A DNA stretch of 64,000 bases, taken from the NCBI RefSeq assembly GCF_000711735.1, contig NZ_JONL01000004.1, positions 124,001 through 188,000 of the forward strand, given 5' to 3'. This document shows positions 36,585-44,478 of this stretch, in pieces. The stretch's first letter is position 1. Each line of letters begins with the position of its first letter. The notes below the pieces were generated by a model. The model saw nothing but the letters and a program-made list of their open reading frames with translations, made no database searches and was not told the origin of the DNA. The translations under genes were made by a program, and so were the position numbers. This DNA comes from Maridesulfovibrio frigidus DSM 17176 (GTDB lineage Bacteria > Desulfobacterota > Desulfovibrionia > Desulfovibrionales > Desulfovibrionaceae).

Positions 36585-38582
36585 ATGAAAAAGATTACAG
36601 TTCTCTTTACAGTATTGCTGATGCTGGCAGCTTCCAGCGCATTTGCTATTACAGTAGAAGCTCCTGCTGGTTTGGTGAATTCTACCAAATTTTTCGCAGG
36701 TTTCTATTCCAACACCACTGCTAATAAATACGTAGCTAAAGATCAGGCTACTAACGCAACAATGATGGTGTTTAACTCTTCTGCCAATGGATTCTACTCC
36801 AACGGAACACAGACATCTGCTAACACTTACAGCATTGCAAGTGATGATCAGAACGCACTTTACGGTAACTGTACTATCCAGATCTGGAACGGTACTGCTT
36901 GGAAAAGCACTGTTACTAACGGAACAATGAGAAGCCAAGATATTGGTGGTGGTTTAAACGCTACTCACTCTTGGCAGACTGCTCAGACTTTCGGTAACAT
37001 TAAAGGCGTTCTAACCATGGGTCCTCAGGGTAACGCAACTAACGCTACTACTTTCTTTGCACACACTGCAGGTCACTCCTTCTTGGTTGGTATTGCTAAC
37101 CAGACTGCAAACGCAACAAACACCGGCGCAAGCCCAGTTGTTGACATGTACGGTAACATGAATGGTACAACCATGTCTGTTCTTTACAATAACGGAACAA
37201 TTGGCGGAACAGTATGGAGTAACACTTGGGACTACTATGCTTACGGCATGGACGGAACCTCCGCACAGCCTGTAGTTATGATTGGTGAAGTTGTACTTGG
37301 TACTGCTGGAACTAATGATAACGCTCAGGTTAAGTACTCTATTGTTGAAGCAGGTGCTAGATCTCACGTAACTACTGCAGTTACTTACAACGCTACATCC
37401 GCTAGCAATGGCAACACTTTCCAGCTTCTACGTACAGCTGGTGAGCCTCTCATGACTAACGGTACTGTAAATGCAGACCGTAACCTCATTTGTGGTTATG
37501 TTATCACTGAAGACAGCGACGGCGACAAGCTTTTCGTAGTTATGGTTAAATCCGGTACTACTCTTGCTACTGCTGACCTGACAAACCGTGCTTTCAAAAT
37601 GGTTTACTCTGGTGCTTACGATGCAACTAAAGCTCTTGGTAACGCAACCGCTGGTATGATGGCTTACTCTGTTGATGGTAATAGAAACATCGACGGTGAT
37701 ATGACTTACTTCAACGGTACTGTTGATACTCAGGCAGTTTCACTTTCAGGATTCAGCCTTGCTCTTGCTAATACTAACGTATTCGCAACAACTCAGTCTA
37801 ACATGACTATCTACGGAACTGACGGTTCTACTGTAGCTGGTAGCTTCTACGGTAAGCAGGCTGCTGACAAGACAATGTCTGTTGGTATCTACGAAGGCGA
37901 AAACACTGGCGAAACTGGGTACAACCTTGCTTTCATCATTCCTAACCCAGCATCTACTGCTGCAATCACAGCAGCTGGCGCAAATTACCAGAACAACAGC
38001 ACATTGACTCTCAAGGGCCTTATCTTGAACTCAACTGCTTACTCTCAGGTTGCTCTCCGCACACAGTGGACAGGCATTCCTTCTAACTTCACTCCTCTGA
38101 CTGACGTAAAGGGCTTCAACGCAACTTACACAGCTTCTCAGAAAGGTGATGTATACTACACATTCCAGTACCAGTTCACTGGTGTTGGTGACAAAGTTGA
38201 GAACCTTCGTCTCTACAAGGTATTCCCAACTTCCGCTAAGACTGTTCGTTCTTACAACTACGCATCTGCTCCTTCCACAAGCTCTGATGGCGCATGGTGG
38301 ATTTCCACAGCAACTGCTGATGGTTACTTGAACAACAATTCTGTTCTTGCTCCAGGCGTAGAATACTACGTAAACTACGTAGTAAAAGACAACGGTAACT
38401 ACGACTACAAGACCACTTCTAAAGAAATTGGTGATCCTGTAGTTCTCGGTAGCGTACCAACAACTAGCTCTTCTAGCTCATCCGGTTGTGTATTCAACCC
38501 AGCAGCTAGCTTCGGTCTAGAATGGTTGTTACTGATGCTTGCTCCAATGGTTGCTATCGTTCGTAGCCGCTTCAAGAAGTAA
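36585..38582 (+). CDS. abundant exported protein with 26 N-glycosylation sequons and a JDVT-CTERM-like C-terminal tail
   Basis: The 665-residue protein has a Sec signal peptide (cleavage after SSAFA). The long Asn/Thr-rich body contains 26 N-X-S/T sequons by hand count (23 with Thr, 3 with Ser; 15 are N-A-T or N-G-T). None has Asp or Glu two residues before the Asn. The C-terminus has a Ser linker, Gly634-Cys635, VFNPAASFG, a hydrophobic helix and RSRFKK, resembling the JDVT-CTERM sorting signal. Codons are strongly biased to AAC, TAC, TTC, GGT and ACT, unlike the AAT/TAT/TTT-rich neighbours, indicating very high expression. It follows the oligosaccharyltransferase directly and is probably its main substrate. 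The body matches no family I recognise; an S-layer or surface-coat role is a guess. Confidence 0.85.
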   Translation: MKKITVLFTVLLMLAASSAFAITVEAPAGLVNSTKFFAGFYSNTTANKYVAKDQATNATMMVFNSSANGFYSNGTQTSANTYSIASDDQNALYGNCTIQIWNGTAWKSTVTNGTMRSQDIGGGLNATHSWQTAQTFGNIKGVLTMGPQGNATNATTFFAHTAGHSFLVGIANQTANATNTGASPVVDMYGNMNGTTMSVLYNNGTIGGTVWSNTWDYYAYGMDGTSAQPVVMIGEVVLGTAGTNDNAQVKYSIVEAGARSHVTTAVTYNATSASNGNTFQLLRTAGEPLMTNGTVNADRNLICGYVITEDSDGDKLFVVMVKSGTTLATADLTNRAFKMVYSGAYDATKALGNATAGMMAYSVDGNRNIDGDMTYFNGTVDTQAVSLSGFSLALANTNVFATTQSNMTIYGTDGSTVAGSFYGKQAADKTMSVGIYEGENTGETGYNLAFIIPNPASTAAITAAGANYQNNSTLTLKGLILNSTAYSQVALRTQWTGIPSNFTPLTDVKGFNATYTASQKGDVYYTFQYQFTGVGDKVENLRLYKVFPTSAKTVRSYNYASAPSTSSDGAWWISTATADGYLNNNSVLAPGVEYYVNYVVKDNGNYDYKTTSKEIGDPVVLGSVPTTSSSSSSGCVFNPAASFGLEWLLLMLAPMVAIVRSRFKK

Positions 38583-38634
38583 TTTGAAGTAGCTTTGAAT
38601 TGCTAGCAGATCATCAGGATCTATAGCTAATATT

Positions 38635-38669
38635 GAGGAGTTAACCGAAAGGTTAGCTCCTCTTTTTTT
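38635..38669 (+). terminator. strong terminator after the sequon-rich gene
   Basis: Arms GAGGAGTTAACC and GGTTAGCTCCTC with a GAAA tetraloop (one mismatch) run into seven T residues. Confidence 0.92.
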
Positions 38670-38932
38670 ATGGTTTATTTCAAAGGTGAATTTACTTCTA
38701 GGAAGTTAAAAAGCGCAGATAAAAAACGTAAGAAATATATTTTTTTTGAAAAATAAAAAACAACATGATTTTAGCTTGTTATAGAAAATTAGCATTTTTT
38801 TGAGATCGAATAAATGGTTGCTCTGAACCTATGAACGTTTTAGGTTGGATTCTTGTGTTGCTATGAAGCCGTATGTTAATTTGGAATTATTTAATTGAAA
38901 TTAGATTTTAATTTAGGAATAAGGATAAAGTT
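38670..38932. other. AT-rich intergenic region
   Basis: This stretch, gene-free from 38583, is very AT-rich with several A and T runs and should hold the promoter for the oxidoreductase gene at 38933. I see no small gene or structured RNA in it. Confidence 0.4.
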
Positions 38933-39859
38933 ATGAAAACCATTAAAGTCGGTGTTGTCGGTTTAGGATGGATGGGAAAAGTTCATCTCCGCAACTATTT
39001 TGAAATGCCTTTTGTTGAAGTTGTTGGGGTTGTTGACCTCGATCAGAGTTTACTGGATGAAGTTAATGAGCTTTATGGTGTAGCAGGATATACTGATCTT
39101 GAGCAGTTGCTTGAAAACGATCTTGATGCTGTTAGTATCTGTGTGCCAACAACTTTACACCATGCTGTCGGCAAAAAAGTAATTGAAAATAATGTTGCTC
39201 TTATTATTGAGAAACCTTTGGCTGCAACAGCTGCTGAAGGGCAGGAATTAGTTGATATGGCTGCCGAGAAGGGACTTCACCTCATGGTCGGTCACGTTGA
39301 GCGTTTTAATCCTGCTGTTCAGAGAGTTAAAAGCCTTATGTCTGATGGTGTTGAACCAATTTCTATTCAGATTGAGCGTGTGGGGCCATACCCTCCACGT
39401 ATTCAGGATGTGGGTGTTATTAAAGATCTCGCGTCACATGATATTGATCTGTTAAGGTTTTTGTCTGATTCCGATTTAAAAGATGTGTTCTCAGTAACAT
39501 CGTCTACTCGCGGCGGTCACGAAGACAATGCCCTCATCACAGCTGAAACTGAGAGTGGAATTCTGTGTAATATTAACACAAACTGGGTTACTCCTTATAA
39601 GTCACGCAAGATTCGTGTCGCTGCCAAAACCAAATTTATAGAAGCGAACTTGATTACTCAGGAAGTAAAAGAATACAGTGAATTTTCTACTTATGATCAA
39701 AGCTTCAGTGTTAGAGAATGGCCTCTTATTTTCCGTGAACCTGTGAAAGAAGAGCTTAAGCAGTTCATTGATGCTATCCGTACCGGCGGTAAGGTAGCAA
39801 TCAGCGGTGAAGATGGTTTAGAAGTTTTGAAAACAATTGAGAAGATTTTAGAAAAATAA
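38933..39859 (+). CDS. Gfo/Idh/MocA-family oxidoreductase
   Basis: The 308-residue protein has an N-terminal NAD(P)-binding Rossmann domain (VGVVGLGWMGKVH), the family EKP motif (IIEKPLAATAAEG) and the C-terminal substrate domain with HDIDLLRFL. Members oxidise or reduce sugars, including UDP-sugars for polysaccharide synthesis (WbpB-like). The substrate cannot be set from sequence. It lies at the boundary between the glycoprotein group and the leftward glycan locus and ends in its own terminator. Confidence 0.87.
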   Translation: MKTIKVGVVGLGWMGKVHLRNYFEMPFVEVVGVVDLDQSLLDEVNELYGVAGYTDLEQLLENDLDAVSICVPTTLHHAVGKKVIENNVALIIEKPLAATAAEGQELVDMAAEKGLHLMVGHVERFNPAVQRVKSLMSDGVEPISIQIERVGPYPPRIQDVGVIKDLASHDIDLLRFLSDSDLKDVFSVTSSTRGGHEDNALITAETESGILCNINTNWVTPYKSRKIRVAAKTKFIEANLITQEVKEYSEFSTYDQSFSVREWPLIFREPVKEELKQFIDAIRTGGKVAISGEDGLEVLKTIEKILEK

Positions 39860-39880
39860 TTCGTGATGAGTCTCTATGAA

Positions 39881-39921
39881 TCAGGTCTCCAGTTAGAAAC
39901 TGGGGACCTGATTTCTTTTTT
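39881..39921 (+). terminator. terminator after the oxidoreductase gene
   Basis: Sixteen-base arms (39881-39896 and 39900-39915, one wobble) close a three-base loop and are followed by a T-rich run. Confidence 0.88.
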
Positions 39922-39954
39922 AATTAGAACCATCAAGCATCTTACGGAGAACTG

Positions 39955-41109
39955 ATGGATTATATTGAAGATTACGATTATTTACAGAACTGGGTTTGCA
40001 AAATAAGGTTTATGCTCGAAAAGATGAAAAGCATTGCATCTGAAAGTAGTGGTAAATGTTTTTTCACCATAGGTAATACGACCAAGCAGACTGACGGATT
40101 ACGCCCTTATACTACACCTATTAGAAAAGTTTCTAATGGAGTGGTATGCGGTGTTGTCGTTTTTACACAAACACAAGGTATCCTAGCTGCATCTATCGTA
40201 GATAAATTTGTGGATAGCGTAATTGTTGACGCTGAAAAGAAGTTACCTTTGTTACTAGGTCTTGATCCCAAGCCTTTTATAAATGCCGGCTTGCCGGTCC
40301 CCGATCTTGCGAATAAAAATAATGACGAGCTTTGTCCTGAGACTTGGAATTTGAGTTCAGCATGTTTCGGAGCGGTTAATAATGCTGATTGTTTCGAATA
40401 TAAATCAAATGATATGACTGTTGAAGGGCTGTGGTATTATTTGGCTTCAAGCATGAAAGGTCTAAGTGGTCGCAATGTAGCCATTATTGGTGGTGGTAAT
40501 ATAGGCTTTAAATTAGCTATCAAGCTCGTTGAAAGCGGCTGTAATGTTCAATTTGTACGCAGAGACAAAAGTAAAGGCCAAGCCTTGGTAGAAGCTATAA
40601 ATATTATTAAACCTCCTGCTACAAAGGCTACAGTCCTTTACAATGACGATCCTGTAGCCGCTTCAACAGACAGTGATGCCATTATCGGGTGCACCAACGG
40701 AAAGATAGCAATCACATCAGATATGGTTCGTAGGATGATGCCAGGAGGGCTTCTTGTGGATGTTGGTAAAGGCAGCATTTCTTCGGAAGGAGTAAATATT
40801 GCTCTTGAAATGGGCGTAAACGTGCTGCGTTATGATGTCACATCTGCAATAGATGGCATGATTGCTACTGTTGAAAGCAACTGCGAGACATCAGTGAAGA
40901 TGGGGCGTAAGGCTTTAGCAGATGGTATCGTACTGGTTTCTGGCGGTTATTTGGGTGCTGAAGGAGATATGGTTGTGGACGATTTCCGCAAACCTGAGCA
41001 GATTTTCGGTATTTGCGATGGGCATGGCGATTTTAAGCAAACAATAAGTTCTTCTGAGGAGCTGGCTTTATCTAAAGTTAGACAGCAATTTGGGATAGAA
41101 GGAGCTTAG
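39955..41109 (+). CDS. NAD(P)-binding Rossmann protein of unknown function
   Basis: The 384-residue protein has a divergent N-terminal domain and a central Rossmann fold (NVAIIGGGNIGFKLAIKLVESG). Later segments resemble the NAD domain of S-adenosylhomocysteine hydrolase and 2-hydroxyacid dehydrogenases (IIGCTNGKIAITSDMV, PGGLLVDVGKGSIS). No catalytic residues can be named with confidence. The ATG has a CGGAG site five bases upstream. It is the last rightward gene before the leftward locus. It could be a dehydrogenase that works on a glycan precursor, but this is only suggested by location. Confidence 0.65.
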   Translation: MDYIEDYDYLQNWVCKIRFMLEKMKSIASESSGKCFFTIGNTTKQTDGLRPYTTPIRKVSNGVVCGVVVFTQTQGILAASIVDKFVDSVIVDAEKKLPLLLGLDPKPFINAGLPVPDLANKNNDELCPETWNLSSACFGAVNNADCFEYKSNDMTVEGLWYYLASSMKGLSGRNVAIIGGGNIGFKLAIKLVESGCNVQFVRRDKSKGQALVEAINIIKPPATKATVLYNDDPVAASTDSDAIIGCTNGKIAITSDMVRRMMPGGLLVDVGKGSISSEGVNIALEMGVNVLRYDVTSAIDGMIATVESNCETSVKMGRKALADGIVLVSGGYLGAEGDMVVDDFRKPEQIFGICDGHGDFKQTISSSEELALSKVRQQFGIEGA

Positions 41110-41145
41110 TTGCTGATCATCTCAGATGACCAGCAGTTGGCATTT

Positions 41146-41186
41146 ACCTTTCTAACGTACTTGATAACTAATTTCGTTAGAAAGGT
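41146..41186. repeat. perfect inverted repeat between converging genes
   Basis: Twelve-base arms ACCTTTCTAACG and CGTTAGAAAGGT are separated by 17 bases between two converging genes. A smaller imperfect hairpin lies at 41111-41135. They probably terminate transcription from both sides, although there is no clear T tract. Confidence 0.7.
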
Positions 41187-41212
41187 CGTATTAATTTGAT
41201 GTAATAAGATTT

Positions 41213-42217
41213 TTATTTTTTATGAACTGGATACAGGATACCATTTTTTTTTTGAAAAAAAGCGGTAAGCATAAGCGGTTTTACAATCTTGCTCAGTACA
41301 AAGTGTTTAAGTTTGCAATCGTCGCGATACCAGAATTTACCCTTCTTAGCTAAATCTAACATTGCCTGCAGGTGGTTATCCAGAGTGGATACGTAAAGAA
41401 GAAGCTCACTGCCATCAAATTTATAAATGGATGGACTAGCTGCCGTTCCGCTAAGCATTTCTTTTGAATATTTACCTTCATAGGCTGCGAAAGTATCAGT
41501 TACAGTGAACGGTAGTAGTTTTACTTCATCTTCCAGCTTAACTCTGCACATGACGGGGTTTTCGAGGTCATTGAACCCTGGGTCAGATGGTTTCATAAAC
41601 TGTTCTACATAATGAAAGCTGATTGACGTAGGGGCCGTACCTATAGAAATTTCCTTTGTTTTAAGCTCATAGAGTCGTGCGAACGGCGATTGAGGACCAT
41701 AACACTCCGCAGATTTATGATGATCTTTTACTATCCACTCTGCTTTCTTCCCGTATGCTACAATTGAATGGGTAGGGTGAATACTGCGTTTTACACCAGG
41801 AGTCCTTCTAAACATTTCACTTACTAAATTTAACTGGTCAGTTGACATCTTAGGATCAAAGATTTGATTTTCAGCTAAAAATAAGATTGGACTTTTATTG
41901 AATGTGTAAGAAGACATTACAATATTACCGTCCGGGCTGAAGTAATCGAACAAGAAATCGAAGTATGCTTTAACACCACCCTCAAAAGCCTGAGCTGCAC
42001 TAAGAGAAATTCGTATAAAGATAGTCTCGTCCGGTTTAATACCAGCGTTTACGAATTGATTTCTTAATTCAGAAATAGGAATAGTATTAGGGGTATATTC
42101 TAAGTTGTAACCCATGCTTCTTTTCCAGCGAAGTCTTCTTTGAGCTCTTTTTTTGCGATAGGGTGCATACTTTTCATATGCCATTGCAACCAGCTTTCTA
42201 TAAATAGTAAGGATCAT
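41213..42217 (-). CDS. AAC(3)-family N-acetyltransferase-like protein
   Basis: The 334-residue product matches the aminoglycoside 3-N-acetyltransferase fold (GIKPDETIFIRISLSAAQAFEGG, NIVMSSYTF, RSIHPTHSIVAYGKKAEWIV). In surface-glycan clusters this family usually acylates amino sugars and does not confer drug resistance. It is the last gene of the leftward locus. The family histidine (HPTHS) is present. An acyl donor could be acetyl-CoA or the acyl-ACP made by the nearby KASIII-ACP module, but that is inference. Confidence 0.78.
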   Translation of the reverse strand: MILTIYRKLVAMAYEKYAPYRKKRAQRRLRWKRSMGYNLEYTPNTIPISELRNQFVNAGIKPDETIFIRISLSAAQAFEGGVKAYFDFLFDYFSPDGNIVMSSYTFNKSPILFLAENQIFDPKMSTDQLNLVSEMFRRTPGVKRSIHPTHSIVAYGKKAEWIVKDHHKSAECYGPQSPFARLYELKTKEISIGTAPTSISFHYVEQFMKPSDPGFNDLENPVMCRVKLEDEVKLLPFTVTDTFAAYEGKYSKEMLSGTAASPSIYKFDGSELLLYVSTLDNHLQAMLDLAKKGKFWYRDDCKLKHFVLSKIVKPLMLTAFFQKKNGILYPVHKK

Positions 42218-42322
42218 TTAGTTATTATTCCAAAATCTTGTATGTTGATGTTAAAACGTAGACTGAACAACTTGATACGTAAGTCATTTCTTTTACTGAA
42301 TCTTAAGAAATGACTGCTGTCC

Positions 42323-43243
42323 CTATTTATCGAAGTTTGACTGTATTGTTGCGTTAGGGGATGAGGTGGTAGGATTCATCGGTGTAAAGAATCGTCTGTC
42401 AAAAAGGACGTTAAAAGGGCGTATCACACGTTTAATATAAGGTTTCCAGTGCTGAGGTATCTGCATTTTGAGCCAAGTGATAATTTTTCTCTTCAAGGAT
42501 GGAACTGGGGCGTAGTCTTCGCCTGTTTCGGCACAGTCCCAAATGTGAGCGTAGTCACTTTGCTGAGGTGAAGTTTCAAAAATATTTTTCTTGGAAATTC
42601 TCTTAGCTTTGATCATTAAGTAAACAGGGTTGCTGTTATCTAAGTATACTCTTCCTTGAACAGATTTAGGACTGGCAACAGAAAACCAAGCTTTTTGACC
42701 AGGAATATATGCAATCATACTTTCAAGTTCAAAGCCGTTTTCTTTAGTAAAAATACTGTAATAAAGTTCCGGGCTGAACTGATAAAACCCGTGCCCCAGA
42801 TAATTGTTAGCCGGTGTTGAACCAAGAAAATATCCTCCTACTTCAACCATCTCCATGCAGTTTTTAATGCCTACTGGAAAGTTGAAAACGTGCTCGAGGG
42901 AGCCACCATCAAATACCATAGAATACTTTTCTTTGAGATGTTCAGGGAGCGGTTCGTTCATATCGTGGATATGAGTAGCATTTTCATAAGAAGAGTTATC
43001 ATATGACTCAACGCTGTCTGCACCAATTGATTTAAAGAAAGAATCCGCAAATCCATCTTCGGATTTGAATATATGATCGGTTGCAAAGTCGCTACTGGAG
43101 TATCCAAATTCTTCGAGGCTTTTTTTGAAAATATAAGGTGATAAAGCTAAATTCTGTCTGCCAATTGTAGCTGATCTCGTAAAATCTACACCATTGTTAA
43201 AAGCGTGAAGCATGAAGCGCACGCCGTTCATATCTAGTCCCAT
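42323..43243 (-). CDS. methyltransferase-like protein, function unknown
   Basis: The 306-residue protein has segments reminiscent of class I SAM methyltransferases (SMVFDGGSLEHVFNFPVGIKNCMEMVEVGGYFLG), but the glycine-rich SAM loop is not clear, so activity is uncertain. The start at 43243 has GGAGAG upstream. It sits between the SGNH-like gene and the AAC(3)-like gene in the leftward glycan locus. A role in modifying a sugar is plausible from context only. Confidence 0.6.
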   Translation of the reverse strand: MGLDMNGVRFMLHAFNNGVDFTRSATIGRQNLALSPYIFKKSLEEFGYSSSDFATDHIFKSEDGFADSFFKSIGADSVESYDNSSYENATHIHDMNEPLPEHLKEKYSMVFDGGSLEHVFNFPVGIKNCMEMVEVGGYFLGSTPANNYLGHGFYQFSPELYYSIFTKENGFELESMIAYIPGQKAWFSVASPKSVQGRVYLDNSNPVYLMIKAKRISKKNIFETSPQQSDYAHIWDCAETGEDYAPVPSLKRKIITWLKMQIPQHWKPYIKRVIRPFNVLFDRRFFTPMNPTTSSPNATIQSNFDK

Positions 43244-43356
43244 TTTATCTCTCCTGCATATTTTGTAAAAAAATTAAAAGCCGCTTAAGGTTTTATTACT
43301 TTCGTCGATTAGATCGGCTTGTCTTCGTCATTTATAAGTTACTGTTCAATGTAATC

Positions 43357-44478
43357 TTACTGAGGAAGGATAGAGTCTTGCGGTTTTGCAAAACTATCCT
43401 TTTTATAAAAGTCTAGCTTGCCTATTTTATCTAACAGCGTTTCTGTATATAATTTCCTGCCATTACTGTTCAAATGTCCGGTGTCGCCCCAGAAATAGGA
43501 ACTTTCAGGGATTATATGGACAGTGTCAATTACCGGCGCTTTAAGCTTTGAACGAAGCTCATCAAGATCAAATTGGGTGGGACTTCCTGTGTTTGCGCAT
43601 AAATAAACAAACACGTTTGTTCCATTTTTTTGGGCTAAGGAAATCAAGTAATTCATGAATTCAACATTCTTTTTACGAATTGTCTTATTTTGACTCTTTT
43701 TATCAAATGCAGTGGCATTGCCAGTTAATAAGGACCCGAAAAGAATTCCATCCCCATTTTCACATTTAACTGAGTAGTATTTATCTTTCAACTTTTGAAC
43801 TTGAAATATTTTATTATCAGTGTCGAAGGTTGGCTCATCGTGTTCTTGGGTTGAGATTAAGCCGGAGTTAGATGGTGCTGTAAAGTAAGTAGACGTTACT
43901 CTATCGAAAATGGATTGAATTTTAGTCGCAATTGTAGTGGAATACCTAGATAGTGGTGGTATTTTTTCGATGTAGTCAAAGACAGTACGCGCGAAAAGTT
44001 CTGTGCCTACTTTTGTGGAAAATTGGGCTTGAATATCTTCTATACCCGGAGTTGGGATGCGTGTTTCAAAATCGTTGAAAAAGTAATCAACATCAACACC
44101 GAGTCCGATAGTTTTAGGTGAAACTTTTTTTGCGTTTTCGATCATACTCGGGAAGCTTAATGGAAAACAAGCGAGCATAGATAGGTTGTAACTGGGTAGC
44201 CCTTTTTTAGTTAAAGAAGCTGTATCTATGTGGAAATAGCTCCGTGAACTGCCGATGAACACTATTTCCAACGTGTTCTTTGGGTGATTCATCTGCAGAT
44301 GTTTATATTTGGACGTGATAATATCTACGTAGCTTGTCGGCGTCGTTTTTCTTTCTTCATATGCGGCAATCATAAAATTAACTGCTAAATAGCACACAAG
44401 TAGTGATGCAAAGAAAAGAAGGAAACACTTTTTATTGCGGTTCTTCTTAAAATTGAAAATATAAAAATTCATTTGCAT
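43357..44478 (-). CDS. SGNH-like membrane-anchored protein, MBOAT partner
   Basis: The 373-residue protein has one N-terminal membrane helix (about residues 18-36) and a periplasmic domain with SGNH-hydrolase-type blocks: GSSRSYFHID (block I serine) and GDTGHLNSNG (block V Asp/His). Such proteins work with MBOAT acyltransferases to O-acetylate polysaccharides (AlgX, PatB or DltD type pairs). Its start overlaps the MBOAT gene by 32 bases, which supports that pairing. Confidence 0.8.
   Translation of the reverse strand: MQMNFYIFNFKKNRNKKCFLLFFASLLVCYLAVNFMIAAYEERKTTPTSYVDIITSKYKHLQMNHPKNTLEIVFIGSSRSYFHIDTASLTKKGLPSYNLSMLACFPLSFPSMIENAKKVSPKTIGLGVDVDYFFNDFETRIPTPGIEDIQAQFSTKVGTELFARTVFDYIEKIPPLSRYSTTIATKIQSIFDRVTSTYFTAPSNSGLISTQEHDEPTFDTDNKIFQVQKLKDKYYSVKCENGDGILFGSLLTGNATAFDKKSQNKTIRKKNVEFMNYLISLAQKNGTNVFVYLCANTGSPTQFDLDELRSKLKAPVIDTVHIIPESSYFWGDTGHLNSNGRKLYTETLLDKIGKLDFYKKDSFAKPQDSILPQ

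Noticed and set aside
41213-42217. Aminoglycoside resistance gene
   Set aside because: The AAC(3) fold is common in surface-glycan loci and the context here is sugar modification; nothing indicates drug resistance.
42243-42275. Third copy of the shared promoter element upstream of the AAC(3)-like gene
   Set aside because: Only the CTGAAC half and a few scattered bases match, and the spacing differs from copies A and B.
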